A stretch of 64,000 nucleotides of DNA from Melitaea cinxia (Eukaryota; Arthropoda; Insecta; Lepidoptera; Nymphalidae): positions 7,090,159 through 7,154,158 of the forward strand of contig NC_059400.1 in NCBI RefSeq assembly GCF_905220565.1, in the 5' to 3' direction. A model generated the notes under the pieces. It was not told where the DNA came from. It did no database searches and saw nothing but the letters and a program-made list of their open reading frames with translations. Within the stretch, counting starts at the first letter, position 1. Each line of letters starts with the position of its first letter. Made by a program: the position numbers and the translations under genes. Of this stretch, positions 55,738 to 64,000 are shown piece by piece.

Positions 55738-56511
55738 ATGAGTTCTAAGGAAATGTCACCAGAGATGGCACAACTGTTTAAGATGATGAAAATAGAACTT
55801 GATCAACAAACAGCAGCTATTACAAGGAGTGTAAATGAGACCATCATGCACAATATAGAGGAGAAACTACAACCATTCCTGGAAGAAAACAAATATTTGA
55901 AAAATGAGGTACAAAAATTAGAGAAAAAAGTAAAATATTTAGAGGAAAAAAACAGAAAAAATAATTTGTTACTACATGGTATAAAAGAAACAGAAAAGAA
56001 TCACCAAGAATTATTCAATCTAATTAAACAAACATTGAAAAACCTAGATACTGACATAGATATATACGAAATAAATAACTACTATAGGTTAGGAAAGAAA
56101 CAGGGAGAGAGGAAGGTAAGGCCAATACTCATATCTTTCACATCATTCCAAAAGAAGCTAATAATACTGAAAAATAAAATGAAAATGCCGAAACAAACTT
56201 ACATTACTGAGGATTTTTCAAAAGAAACGATGGAAATGCGAAAGATCCTCCAGGAAAAACTTAGACAAGAAAAACAAAATGGAAAGGACGCATTCATTCG
56301 AAACAATAAAATAGTTATCAAAGAAACACCAGATACAGAAAAAAGAAAGAGAGAGGCCTCGATATCTCCTAACAACATAAACACATCACACTCCAGTGGT
56401 TCACAAAATATTACTGCATCCTCTAAATTACATAAAACAAATGCGTTTGAGTATATGAGGGCAAGATCTGCGTCTTTGAATGAAAAATCATCTCAGCAAC
56501 ATAACGCATAG
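55738..56511 (+). CDS. LINE ORF1: RNA-binding chaperone-like protein
   Basis: A 257-residue protein. The frame is open upstream to 55633, but the first ATG is at 55738 (M-S-S-K-E-M-S-P-E-M). Residues about 40-74 form a heptad-rich, Glu/Lys-rich coiled coil (E-E-K-L-Q-P-F-L-E-E-N onward). Residues about 76-160 look RRM-like, with N-L-L-L-H-G-I as the first strand and R-P-I-L-I-S-F as the later RNP-type strand. A basic C-terminal domain with E-D-F-S-K-E-T follows, then a Ser/Asn-rich tail. This is the plan of L1-type ORF1 proteins, which trimerise on element RNA and act as chaperones in the RNP. No CCHC zinc knuckle is seen. The frame ends at TAG (56509-56511), then stays open into ORF2. Confidence 0.85.
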   Translation: MSSKEMSPEMAQLFKMMKIELDQQTAAITRSVNETIMHNIEEKLQPFLEENKYLKNEVQKLEKKVKYLEEKNRKNNLLLHGIKETEKNHQELFNLIKQTLKNLDTDIDIYEINNYYRLGKKQGERKVRPILISFTSFQKKLIILKNKMKMPKQTYITEDFSKETMEMRKILQEKLRQEKQNGKDAFIRNNKIVIKETPDTEKRKREASISPNNINTSHSSGSQNITASSKLHKTNAFEYMRARSASLNEKSSQQHNA

Positions 56512-56643
56512 GGAAAGTTAGACACCGGTAACGAAATCAAAACAAACTATTTAGGCAAGAACAAAGGAAAAAACAAGAAAAACCCCAATACGGTTGGTCA
56601 CCGCGGGGTTATCGACCAAACCCCCCAAAATACTACACTACAA
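56512..56643 (+). other. In-frame open linker between ORF1 and ORF2
   Basis: The 44 codons from the ORF1 UAG to the ORF2 ATG contain no stop and share the frame of both ORFs. The conceptual peptide is Asn/Lys-rich (N-K-G-K-N-K-K-N-P-N). This would allow a single fused product if UAG were read through. Otherwise ORF2 must start by reinitiation or internal initiation. Confidence 0.85.
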
Positions 56644-59193
56644 ATGGAAAATAAAACTATAATGAACACCAAGAAAAGAAGACTCCACATAGCGACATTG
56701 AATACAAGATCGTTAAAGTCAAAAGAATGTTTAATAGAACTTGAAAATGCGTTAAACAACATTAATTGGGATATACTTGGTATAAGTGATGTACGTAGAT
56801 CGAAAGAAAATATAGAAGAGCATGAAGATTACATAATATACTATAAAAATGAAATAACAGGAATATACGGCGTTGGATTCTTAGTCAAAAAATACCTGAA
56901 AAATAACATAATTGAATTTAAAGGAGTCTCAGACAGGATAGCTGTCTTAAATATTATACTTCCTGGTCACAAACACCCGACATCAATAGTCCAAGTATAT
57001 GCTCCTACTGAGGTAGTGAAAAAAGAAATTAAAAATAACTTTTATGAAAACCTAAATGAAACAATGGAGACTTTGTATAAGGCAATTATTGTGATGGGAG
57101 ACTTTAATGGCCAAATCGGCCAGCGAAGAAAGAACGAAGACAAAATACTTGGACCCTATACAACCGGCAAGAGAAACGAAAATGGACAAAGATTGATAAA
57201 CTACGCATTAGAAAATAATTTACATATAATGAACACTTTTTATAAAAGAAAACCTAAAAGAAAATGGACGTGGGAATCTCCCAACGGCCAAATAAGAAAT
57301 GAGATAGATTTCATAACTACAAATAAACCGCAGCTTTTCTTAAACGTGGAAGTCCTTAATAATTTTAACTACTTTACTGATCACAGACTACTCCGAGGTC
57401 AACTACACCTAAATGAACCTAAAAATTCTAGGAAACATATGCAAAATACTAAGCGAGCAATTACATTACCATTACCAAGCCATATTCTAGAATCCCTAAA
57501 AACTAAATTAACACCAATAAGCGAACTAAGAACAGTCCAGGATAAATATGATACCTTGGAAGAAGAATTAAAAAGAACTAATAAACTCTTTGAAAAAGAC
57601 AAACCATTTAAAGATAGAATAGGATCTGAAGCAAGAAGATTAATAAAACAAAGAGCACTTTTATTTAAGAACAGAAGGAACAATAGACAAAACATAATTA
57701 AAATAAGTAAAGAAATAAACACTGAAATAAAAAAGTTCAGAAATACACAAAAAACTAATTTAATACAACACTACATAACAAAATTTGGTGGAATCAAGAG
57801 TGCGTGGAAGGAACTTCAAGACCACACAAACTGGATTACTAACGTCATACATCATAAAACTCAAAAACATAAATTTAAAAGAAACGAAATATTAAATACA
57901 GCAACTGATTTCTATCGCAATCTTTATCATGACAAACCAAGTACATCAATTATAAGTAGTGAAACAGTTACGAGTACCGAAGAAGAACCAGTTCCTAATA
58001 TATTGAAAGATGAAGTTACCAAAGCCATCAAATCACAGAAAACAGGAAAATCACCCGGCGAAGATAACATCTCTAACGAACTGTTAAAAGGAGTATCAGA
58101 GACTATCTTGGAAACACTGACAAAGCTTTTTAACGAAATTTTAAAAACAGAATATATACCCCTTCAATGGACCACATCTACAATAATTTTACTTCATAAA
58201 AAAGGGAGAACAGATAATATATCGAACTACAGACCCATTTCGTTGATATCAAACGTATACAAAGTTTTCTCCAAGATAGTACTGGACCGGATAACAAAAA
58301 CTATAGACGAGAATCAGCCGAAAGAACAGGCAGGGTTTCGAAGTGGTTTTTCAACCATCGACCACATCCACACCATCAAACAAATGATCCAGAAATGCAA
58401 TGAATATGGAATAAACTACTACTTAGCATTTATAGACTACAATAAAGCATTTGATTCGCTGAAACATGAGAAAATATGGGAAGCCCTCACCACACAACGG
58501 GTCCACAGTAAATACATAAACATAATAAAGAATATATACATAAACATGACAGCCAAAATACGCACAGAAAAGATAGGAGAATGTTTTCCCATTAAGAAAG
58601 GAGTTAGACAGGGAGATCCCTTATCACCCAAACTGTTCTTGGCAACCCTAGAACATATATTTCGACAATTGGATTGGAAGGAATACGGTATTAATGTTAA
58701 TGGAGTATTACTAAACCATCTAAGATTCGCAGATGATCTTATATTAATATGTGGTGATCCAAACACTCTGCAGATTATGATCGAACAACTGATAAATAAA
58801 AGCGAAAAGGTAGGACTATTAATAAATACCAGTAAAACAAAGTTAATGACAAATCACATCAAAATTCCCATTAAACCTGAAAATGCTGCTGAACTGGAAT
58901 ATGTAAATGAATATACATACTTAGGTCAAATAATATCCCCAACAGACATCACAACCAAGGAAATTCAAAATAGAATAAACCTAGGATGGAACAAATACTG
59001 GGCTCTAAAAGATATTATGAAAAATTCGGAAATACCAATAGAAGGGAAGAAGAAAATATTTAATACATGCATTCTACCAAGCATTACCTACGGATGCCAG
59101 ACATGGAGTTGTACAAAGAAAAATATCAAATCACTAGAAACCTGTCAACACCGAATGGAAAGAAAGCATTCTCAACATAAAATTAAAAGATAA
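56644..59193 (+). CDS. LINE ORF2: endonuclease-reverse transcriptase, frameshifted at C-terminus
   Basis: The 849-residue frame starts at ATG 56644. Residues 14-250 are an APE-type endonuclease: L-N-T-R-S-L (19-24), I-S-D-V-R-R (47-52), Y-A-P-T (119-122), G-D-F-N (152-155), W-T-W-E-S-P-N-G (208-215), N-E-I-D-F-I (219-224) and T-D-H-R (245-248). Asp49 stands where the family has the metal-binding Glu. The RT palm has Y-R-P-I-S-L-I, A-G-F-R-S-G-F, F-I-D-Y-N-K-A-F-D (Asp598), G-V-R-Q-G-D-P-L-S-P and F-A-D-D (695-698). The frame ends early at TAA 59191-59193. One extra A in the run at 59163-59165 explains this: the next frame continues the conserved C-terminus (W-A-G-H-I-T-R, R-W-E-D-D, E-A-Y-A-K-E-Q) to TAA at 59498-59500, so the ancestral protein was about 951 residues. 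The role is target-primed reverse transcription. Confidence 0.9.
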   Translation: MENKTIMNTKKRRLHIATLNTRSLKSKECLIELENALNNINWDILGISDVRRSKENIEEHEDYIIYYKNEITGIYGVGFLVKKYLKNNIIEFKGVSDRIAVLNIILPGHKHPTSIVQVYAPTEVVKKEIKNNFYENLNETMETLYKAIIVMGDFNGQIGQRRKNEDKILGPYTTGKRNENGQRLINYALENNLHIMNTFYKRKPKRKWTWESPNGQIRNEIDFITTNKPQLFLNVEVLNNFNYFTDHRLLRGQLHLNEPKNSRKHMQNTKRAITLPLPSHILESLKTKLTPISELRTVQDKYDTLEEELKRTNKLFEKDKPFKDRIGSEARRLIKQRALLFKNRRNNRQNIIKISKEINTEIKKFRNTQKTNLIQHYITKFGGIKSAWKELQDHTNWITNVIHHKTQKHKFKRNEILNTATDFYRNLYHDKPSTSIISSETVTSTEEEPVPNILKDEVTKAIKSQKTGKSPGEDNISNELLKGVSETILETLTKLFNEILKTEYIPLQWTTSTIILLHKKGRTDNISNYRPISLISNVYKVFSKIVLDRITKTIDENQPKEQAGFRSGFSTIDHIHTIKQMIQKCNEYGINYYLAFIDYNKAFDSLKHEKIWEALTTQRVHSKYINIIKNIYINMTAKIRTEKIGECFPIKKGVRQGDPLSPKLFLATLEHIFRQLDWKEYGINVNGVLLNHLRFADDLILICGDPNTLQIMIEQLINKSEKVGLLINTSKTKLMTNHIKIPIKPENAAELEYVNEYTYLGQIISPTDITTKEIQNRINLGWNKYWALKDIMKNSEIPIEGKKKIFNTCILPSITYGCQTWSCTKKNIKSLETCQHRMERKHSQHKIKR

Positions 59194-59500
59194 AATTAGT
59201 TTAAAAACAATCAGAAAACGAACTAAGATTAAAGATATAAAATACCAAATTAAACAACTGAAATGGAAATGGGCTGGACACATAACAAGAAGTAGGACAG
59301 AAAAGTGGACAAACGAAGTAACGGAATGGTGCCCTAGATATAATAAGAGAAGTAAAGGCAGACAGTATAGAAGGTGGGAGGATGATATCAAGGAGGTAGC
59401 AGGACCATGCTGGATGAGGATAGCAAGAGATCGATCGTTGTGGAGAACACTTGGGGAGGCCTATGCCAAAGAGCAAGACAATCACAAAACCGGTGTCTAA
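59194..59500 (+). pseudogene. Detached C-terminal part of ORF2
   Basis: In the frame that begins just after the extra base (about 59166), the sequence encodes the remaining roughly 110 residues of the RTE-type C-terminus. These include K-W-K-W-A-G-H-I, R-R-W-E-D-D-I-K-E-V-A-G and W-R-T-L-G-E-A-Y, ending at TAA 59498-59500. No other stop or shift is seen, so the break is a single recent mutation. The C-terminal region is conserved in RTE proteins and is probably needed for mobilisation. Confidence 0.85.
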
Positions 59501-59633
59501 TACAAATAATAAAATTAATTACGTTGCTTTCATAAACAACCAATTTAGTATTAGTAAGTAGTACATAAGTAGTGATAAGATGAAATGTAACATATAAGAT
59601 TGTTAATAAAGGCTTTTATTATTATTATTATTA
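59501..59633 (+). other. LINE 3' UTR and (ATT)n tail
   Basis: About 110 bp of 3' UTR with AATAAAGGCTTTTATT near the end, then an ATT microsatellite instead of poly(A). This is the usual arrangement of RTE-type elements. Confidence 0.8.
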
Positions 59634-59647
59634 TAATCGCTGGCGTT
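59634..59647. repeat. Target-site duplication, right copy
   Basis: TAATCGCTGGCGTT, identical to 55337-55350. Confidence 0.9.
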
Positions 59648-59712
59648 TGTTTAAAAAAATACACATGACTTGCACTATTTCAACATAATTCTGTTAATGG
59701 CAGGAAAGTATA

Positions 59713-59969
59713 CATAAATAAATAAATATTTACAACATACACACACGATCATCTGTTCCTAAAGTAAACAACTTAATATTTGTGTTATAGGTAACAGCTG
59801 ACTGGTATAGCTACATATTTTTTTTTTCAATAAACATATATATAATACATATATAAATATATATATTTATATATATTACACACAGACTCGGGGTAGGAAT
59901 CGAACCCATAACCCCCGGAGCAGAAAGGAGGGTCACTACAAATTGTGTCAACGAGCTAGTCAAACCTAC
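59713..59969 (-). mobile_element. tRNA-derived SINE (family A)
   Basis: On the minus strand the head GACTAGCTCGTTGACACAAT and the B-box ATGGGTTCGATTCCTACC are followed by a TA-rich spacer. Then come ATGTAGCTATACCAGTCAGC, AAGTTGTTTACTTTAGGAAC, (GT)n and a (TTTA)n tail at 59713-59728. It matches 30091-30355. Confidence 0.75.
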
Positions 59970-60484
59970 ATTCATTTTTCTAACCATAATAAACAACATT
60001 TCCGCTTTACGATTTAACAGAAAACAAGTAACTGTTTTAAGAGCGCTAAATTTATTTGTTAAACTAATTGTTCCTGATGTCTGGTAAAACAAAATAAAAA
60101 TAAGGAGGAATCAACTTGGAAAGCGACCAAATGCAACAATAGTAGTTAGTGTTATCTACATTTTTAGTCTTGTTAAAAATACAGAAATCGTAGGTTGTTC
60201 GTTGGACCAGACTTTTTCGCAACGTGAGTTATAAAACTAGCCATCGACCCATAGCGGTAAAACGTTTTCATAAAAATGTAAATCGCTCTACAACGTATTG
60301 CCGTCGGTCGGGACGCTGTCGTAACTGAACGTCTCAACTTTGCGGGACTTGCTCTTTCATAGAATTAAAATACTTTTTAAGACAATGTCATTTGCCTGAA
60401 CTTATTACAGGAGTTTGACTTTTGAAAAATGCTGCCGCTTTGTACTATCATTAATCTTACCAGTGATTGAATAGATTTGCAAAG
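59970..60484. other. Gene-free stretch with unique island
   Basis: 60190-60360 is GC-balanced and unique (contains TTGCCGTCGGTCGGGACGCT). No gene was recognised. Confidence 0.4.
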
Positions 60485-60850
60485 TCATATATATATAATA
60501 TATAAGCATCTGTAATTTGGTTCAACTTGGGAGACAGGGTAGTTTTTATCTCAATTGGACCCGGTAGGTGACGCTGCTAGGGGTATGTAACTCCGAAACT
60601 AATTTTTTTTTGGCTGGGAAATGCTTTTACGCATCCCGCCGTTGAGGCCGGCGGTAGTGTAGGACTCCTGGCCAACCCAGACTACCCACCAAAACACAGC
60701 GGTGCCCTCATCGCCATAGCGGGGCGCCACAGGATCGCTTTCGCATGCTACTGCGACGTATGCGTATTTTTTACCTCAATTGGAACCGGTAGGTGGCGCT
60801 GCCATCGGTATGTGAGCAATCAAATTTGGTAACTGTTTTCAGGGCTGGAC
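60485..60850 (+). repeat. Diverged Helitron-like repeat, module duplicated and split
   Basis: TCTCAATTGGACCCGGTAGG at about 60549 recurs as CCTCAATTGGAACCGGTAGG at about 60774. Both are followed by TGACGCTGC/TGGCGCTGC and GGTATGTGA/GGTATGTAA. A GC-rich retroelement fragment lies between them. The ending ACCGGGTCCGCAAGT is reminiscent of the Helitron 3' end, without CTAG. Confidence 0.5.
60602..60760 (-). mobile_element. LINE 3' end fragment, GC-rich (antisense)
   Basis: It starts on the plus strand with a T run (60602-60611), then GGCTGGGAAATGCTTTTACG...CATCCCGCCGTTGAGGCC and AACCCAGACTACCCACCAAA. On the minus strand this is a GC-rich end with a poly-A tail, of the Jockey/R1-type as I recognise it. 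It contrasts sharply in base composition with its AT-rich surroundings. Confidence 0.55.
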
Positions 60851-60950
60851 AGTCTACCGGGTCCGCAAGTTTTTAAATAAATATATTTTTTAAGACTGCT
60901 ATTTCGATTGAATAGACTCCAATATTTGTTATATATTATTTTATTACCTA

Positions 60951-61165
60951 CAAATTTTTTTTAACTTTTTCCATAGAATTTGTAGTTTAGCCCAAAATCG
61001 ATGTAAACCGTTTTTTACCCTTGAACCCCTCCCACCACTTCCCGACCTCAGATCGCCCGTAATTTATTTTTCCTTCACTTTCGTTGTATTCTCTTTTTTT
61101 TCCAATGGGTTTCATCCTACTATATTTTTTTTGGTTTCCACAATTATTATTGACCCTGGTTTATT
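60951..61165 (+). repeat. Dispersed repeat shared with 22670-22905
   Basis: It has the same ordered phrases as the earlier copy: TTTTTCCATAGAATTTGTAG, TAAACCGTTTTTTACCCTT, CCGACCTCAGATCGCCCG and GGGTTTCATCCTA. It is non-coding and its class is unknown. Confidence 0.75.
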
Positions 61166-62257
61166 ATAATATAACTGAAATTCACCTCCAGCGATTCGAA
61201 AAAAAATAATTTTATATAACTAACGGAATTGCTGTAAACGTAACTTGATTTAATGGTTTTATATATTTTTTTTGATTAAATTTATATTACGAGTTAATGA
61301 ATATGATCAGCTTATATAAGATTTTTATGGGCAATGAAAACGCGATAACGCCGGCGCTAACTACTCATCCCATTTCATTTGGGGAGGTATTGTTTGTAGT
61401 CAATTAGTTTTATGAGCTCGTTTCCACGAATGACGCTATGAAAACGAAATTAAATGTAACAAATATATCGATTGTTTTACTCTAAAGCAGAGATCTGCAA
61501 TTAAACAGTCTGTGTTTCATTGTTATGTAAACCTCTTTTTCTATCCAAAATAAATATTGGAGCCTAATATCAATTAGTAATATAATCATCCCGTGTTCTC
61601 ACTTATTAATAATACTAACTCTTCGATGAATTATAGTGAAACACTTAAGGACAAACGTCTTGACTAGAAACTAATGCTCATAGTAATTTGGATTTGCTTA
61701 TATTGTATTTATTATATCTTACCTTATATGTCCATAATGGATGTAATTTTTATTTAAACTGTAACAAAGATTAAATTTTGTATAAACACAAATAGCTTCT
61801 TCGAGGGAGAATCGAAGTTGCGACCAGCCAGGGTTAAAAACGGCTGTGGGTCGGTCGTATTGAATGATAGTTTTTATTAGCTCGCAAAGTGCTGAGAGAG
61901 CTAATGAAAAAGTTTGCACAATAAAACCGAGTCGTCAGTTAATCAGGAACATTCCAATTACAATGACGTCGTCACCACATAACCAGAACGTCGCTTTGTT
62001 CAAAACTGTACACGTTCAACAATTTTACGTTCATTTTTTATTTTCAAGGAATAAGACAATCCAAGATAAAATACGACTTTAGGTACGGCGCGGGGACGTG
62101 CTATACACGACAGCTGCTTTATTTATGTCCTCAATATTTTACAAACCATAAAATTTCCTTGAAAATAAGGAACATTTTATCTTAATAGATTTTTAAAATG
62201 TAACGAGCGGTGGGTAGTTTACTTTTCAAAGTCAACGATTCATTACTAAGTTACATG
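61166..62257. other. Gene-free stretch
   Basis: The frames at 61719-61919 (minus) and 61864-62082 (plus) have no known domain. Unassigned. Confidence 0.45.
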
Positions 62258-62502
62258 TCATCATCATCATCATTACAGCCTATACAGTCCACTGCTGGAC
62301 ATAGGCCTCCACAAGTTTACGCCAAAAATAACGTGAATTTATGTGTTTTGCTCATAGTCACCACGCTGGGCAGGCGGGTTGGTGACCGCAGTACTGACTT
62401 TGTCGCACCGAAGACGCTGCTGCCTGTTTTCGGCCTGTGAATTTCAAAGCCAGCAGTTGGATGGTTATCCCGCCACCGGTAGGCTTTTCAATCAACTACT
62501 AC
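62258..62502 (-). mobile_element. SINE with RTE tail (antisense)
   Basis: The plus strand begins with (TCA)n, then ACAGCCTATACAGTCCACTG, TGGACATAGGCCTCCACAAG, TAGTCACCACGCTGGGCAGG and GCAGTTGGATGGTTATCCCG. The head (TGTGTGGCTACG) is lost. It is the same family as 16315-16654. Confidence 0.75.
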
Positions 62503-63800
62503 TCTGTTATCATAATTAAAGAAGGTTTTTTACAAGTAGTTTCATTTAGACCACAAATAGCTGATTTTATGAGTTTCATGAAAAGAATAGTGGTAATTAG
62601 ATATAGTTGTAAGGTAACCATTTTACCAGTGAATATACACCAGTGAAGTTCAGTAGTTACGAGTGAAATTTAATGCAAGCCAACGTTCGTAATTTTCTCT
62701 ACTACGGCTTAATTGTGGTTGGACAGTTAATACCCATAGCAAAGTTTTTATAAGGGTTCAGTCACATGGCAGACCACTGTTCACTTAAACTAAATGACTT
62801 TCTAACTTACGCTTGATGTACTCGTACCTCATAATAATAATAAGTTGCTGCTTCGTAGACTTTGTATAAAGTAACAACTAAACAGTTAGCCATACTTAAT
62901 TACGTTAATATGTAGTTCTGATATTACTTATTTATTATATAAGATTTTAATTTAACATTGTTATTTTCATTAAATAAATTACTTTAAACGGAATATTTAT
63001 CATATCTTTTTATTTTTAACTTAATTTTAATAAAAAAAAAAAAATATCTGCGAATGTCTTGTTCACGAGACTGAAGTTTGCGGGTATATGTTGACGGCAT
63101 TAGAAGTGTCCATACCGGATTACTTCCTTTCTCGTATTTTTATTGCGTAGCGTACGTTAACGTATAAAAACATAGTAAATATCCCGTATTAAATAATTTT
63201 ACTTATTTATTATGGTGTAATTGAAACTTTTTTTCATAGGTAACAGGAGAGAAATCTTAAAAAAAAAAACGTCTTCGTGATACTGTACGTATGTGGTGTA
63301 GGATTTTTAATCACTAAAACCGTCCTATCCTTCTTTAGTAATCATGTGTTCCACGTGTGAATACCCCTCAAAAACGATTAACATAATTTTCCAATTTAAA
63401 ATCCCGTATCCGGTTTTGTTTATAATTCAAATTTATTTAACGTTAACAAGAGCCAGACAGATAGTTTGTTTTTTTATTTCATTTTGAAAAAGTTAATAGT
63501 ATTTTGTGTAAATCGTATTTATTTATTTTGGAAGTAAGTTTTACTACTAGTAATTGTGAAAGTTTGTGTGAGTAGGCATATAATAGATATGATAGATATT
63601 TGTTACACCTTCATTTATAAGCTATTATTGTACCGATTGCTACGACACTTGACATGTAGATGGCAGGTGGAGATTCAAATAAACTAACACAGAAACTACT
63701 TTTAATCACGAAATCGGAGTAGTATTAGAAGGTAAAGGGGTTAAAAAAACTGCGAAGCCTAGCAGGTTTTTATAAAATTCGGTTTTCTACATATAATTGA
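62503..63800. other. Gene-free AT-rich stretch
   Basis: No gene or repeat recognised. Confidence 0.5.
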
Positions 63801-64000
63801 CTAGCCGATCCGTGGCCACTTCGTTGGGCGTTAATTATTTTTGTGATGCAAATAAGTTTTCATCTCACTAGCATATTTCTCCGACTTGATTTACACATAC
63901 TATTATTTTTCACTGAAATTTTTGTTCAATAAAAATAAAATGTAGCCTATATCACTCCTGAATAGTGTAGCTTTCTGTTAGTAAAAGAATTTTCATGATC
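63801..64000 (-). mobile_element. Helitron 3' part, runs off the window
   Basis: On the minus strand it ends GAAGTGGCCACGGATCGGCTAG followed by T (63801-63804 is CTAG, preceded on the plus strand by A). The inner sequence TACACTATTCAGGAGTGATA...TATAGGCTACATTTTATTTT is typical of the wording of longer Helitrons. The 5' end lies outside. Confidence 0.6.

Larger units (their letters stand above)
55351..59633 (+). mobile_element. Full-length RTE-type LINE, 4283 bp
   Basis: The element is bounded by 14-bp direct repeats. It has a 5' leader of 387 bp (55351-55737), ORF1, ORF2, a short 3' UTR and an (ATT)n tail (about 59618-59633). A 5' start right at the duplication, with no truncation, means this is a complete insertion. 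Only a few defects are visible: a UAG between the ORFs and one extra base near the end of ORF2. The endonuclease and RT resemble the RTE-type 'endonuclease-reverse transcriptase' proteins common in Lepidoptera. An ORF1 with coiled coil and RRM-like fold is not present in all RTE elements, so a related clade (RTE-X or Proto2) is possible. Confidence 0.9.

Overview
The window looks like an AT-rich insect nuclear genome, most probably Lepidoptera (butterfly or moth). The evidence is the repeat repertoire as I recognise it: short Helitrons of the Lep1 type that begin TC and end CTAG, RTE-clade LINEs with microsatellite tails, SINEs that share the RTE 3' end, and two tRNA-headed SINE families. I cannot search a database, so family names rest on recognition of motifs and on comparing copies inside the window. 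I found no host protein-coding exon, tRNA, rRNA, operon or CRISPR array. The stretch reads as intergenic or intronic DNA packed with transposable elements.

The only near-intact coding element is a full-length LINE at 55351-59633. It is flanked by a 14-bp target-site duplication and carries an ORF1 (coiled coil plus RRM-like domain) and an ORF2 (endonuclease plus reverse transcriptase). ORF1 and ORF2 lie in one reading frame and are separated by a single UAG codon. ORF2 is broken near its end by one extra base, and Asp stands where the endonuclease usually has its metal-binding Glu. Other LINE remains are a mutated RTE element (46283-48067), the antisense 3' end of another RTE (54294-54651), and a 5'-truncated RT C-terminus (36241-37024) lying inside a 20-bp minisatellite.

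Layout: 0-13 kb holds a SINE, a head-to-tail Helitron pair (2837-3436), scattered repeats and several palindromes. 13.17-14.42 kb is a TA-flanked, pogo-like deletion derivative with a putative intron, a poly(A) signal and many copies of GGCATCTATCC. 15-22 kb holds SINEs, a MITE with perfect 31-bp inverted repeats, and next to it a probable solo LTR. 22-35 kb is rich in Helitrons and in an AACCGACTTC-ended repeat family; at 32774-34325 one member of that family was split by three Helitron-type units. 36-40 kb holds the minisatellite with its LINE fragment, more Helitrons and an RTE-tailed SINE. 40-45.9 kb and 49.4-54.3 kb are mostly unassigned AT-rich DNA. 45.9-48.3 kb is a SINE split by an RTE LINE. 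55.3-59.6 kb is the full-length LINE. 60-64 kb holds further repeats and ends inside a Helitron.

The elements interact mainly by nesting and by sharing machinery. SINEs ending in the RTE C-terminal coding sequence are presumably moved by RTE enzymes. Helitrons sit beside and inside other repeats, and TA-rich tracts act as insertion targets.
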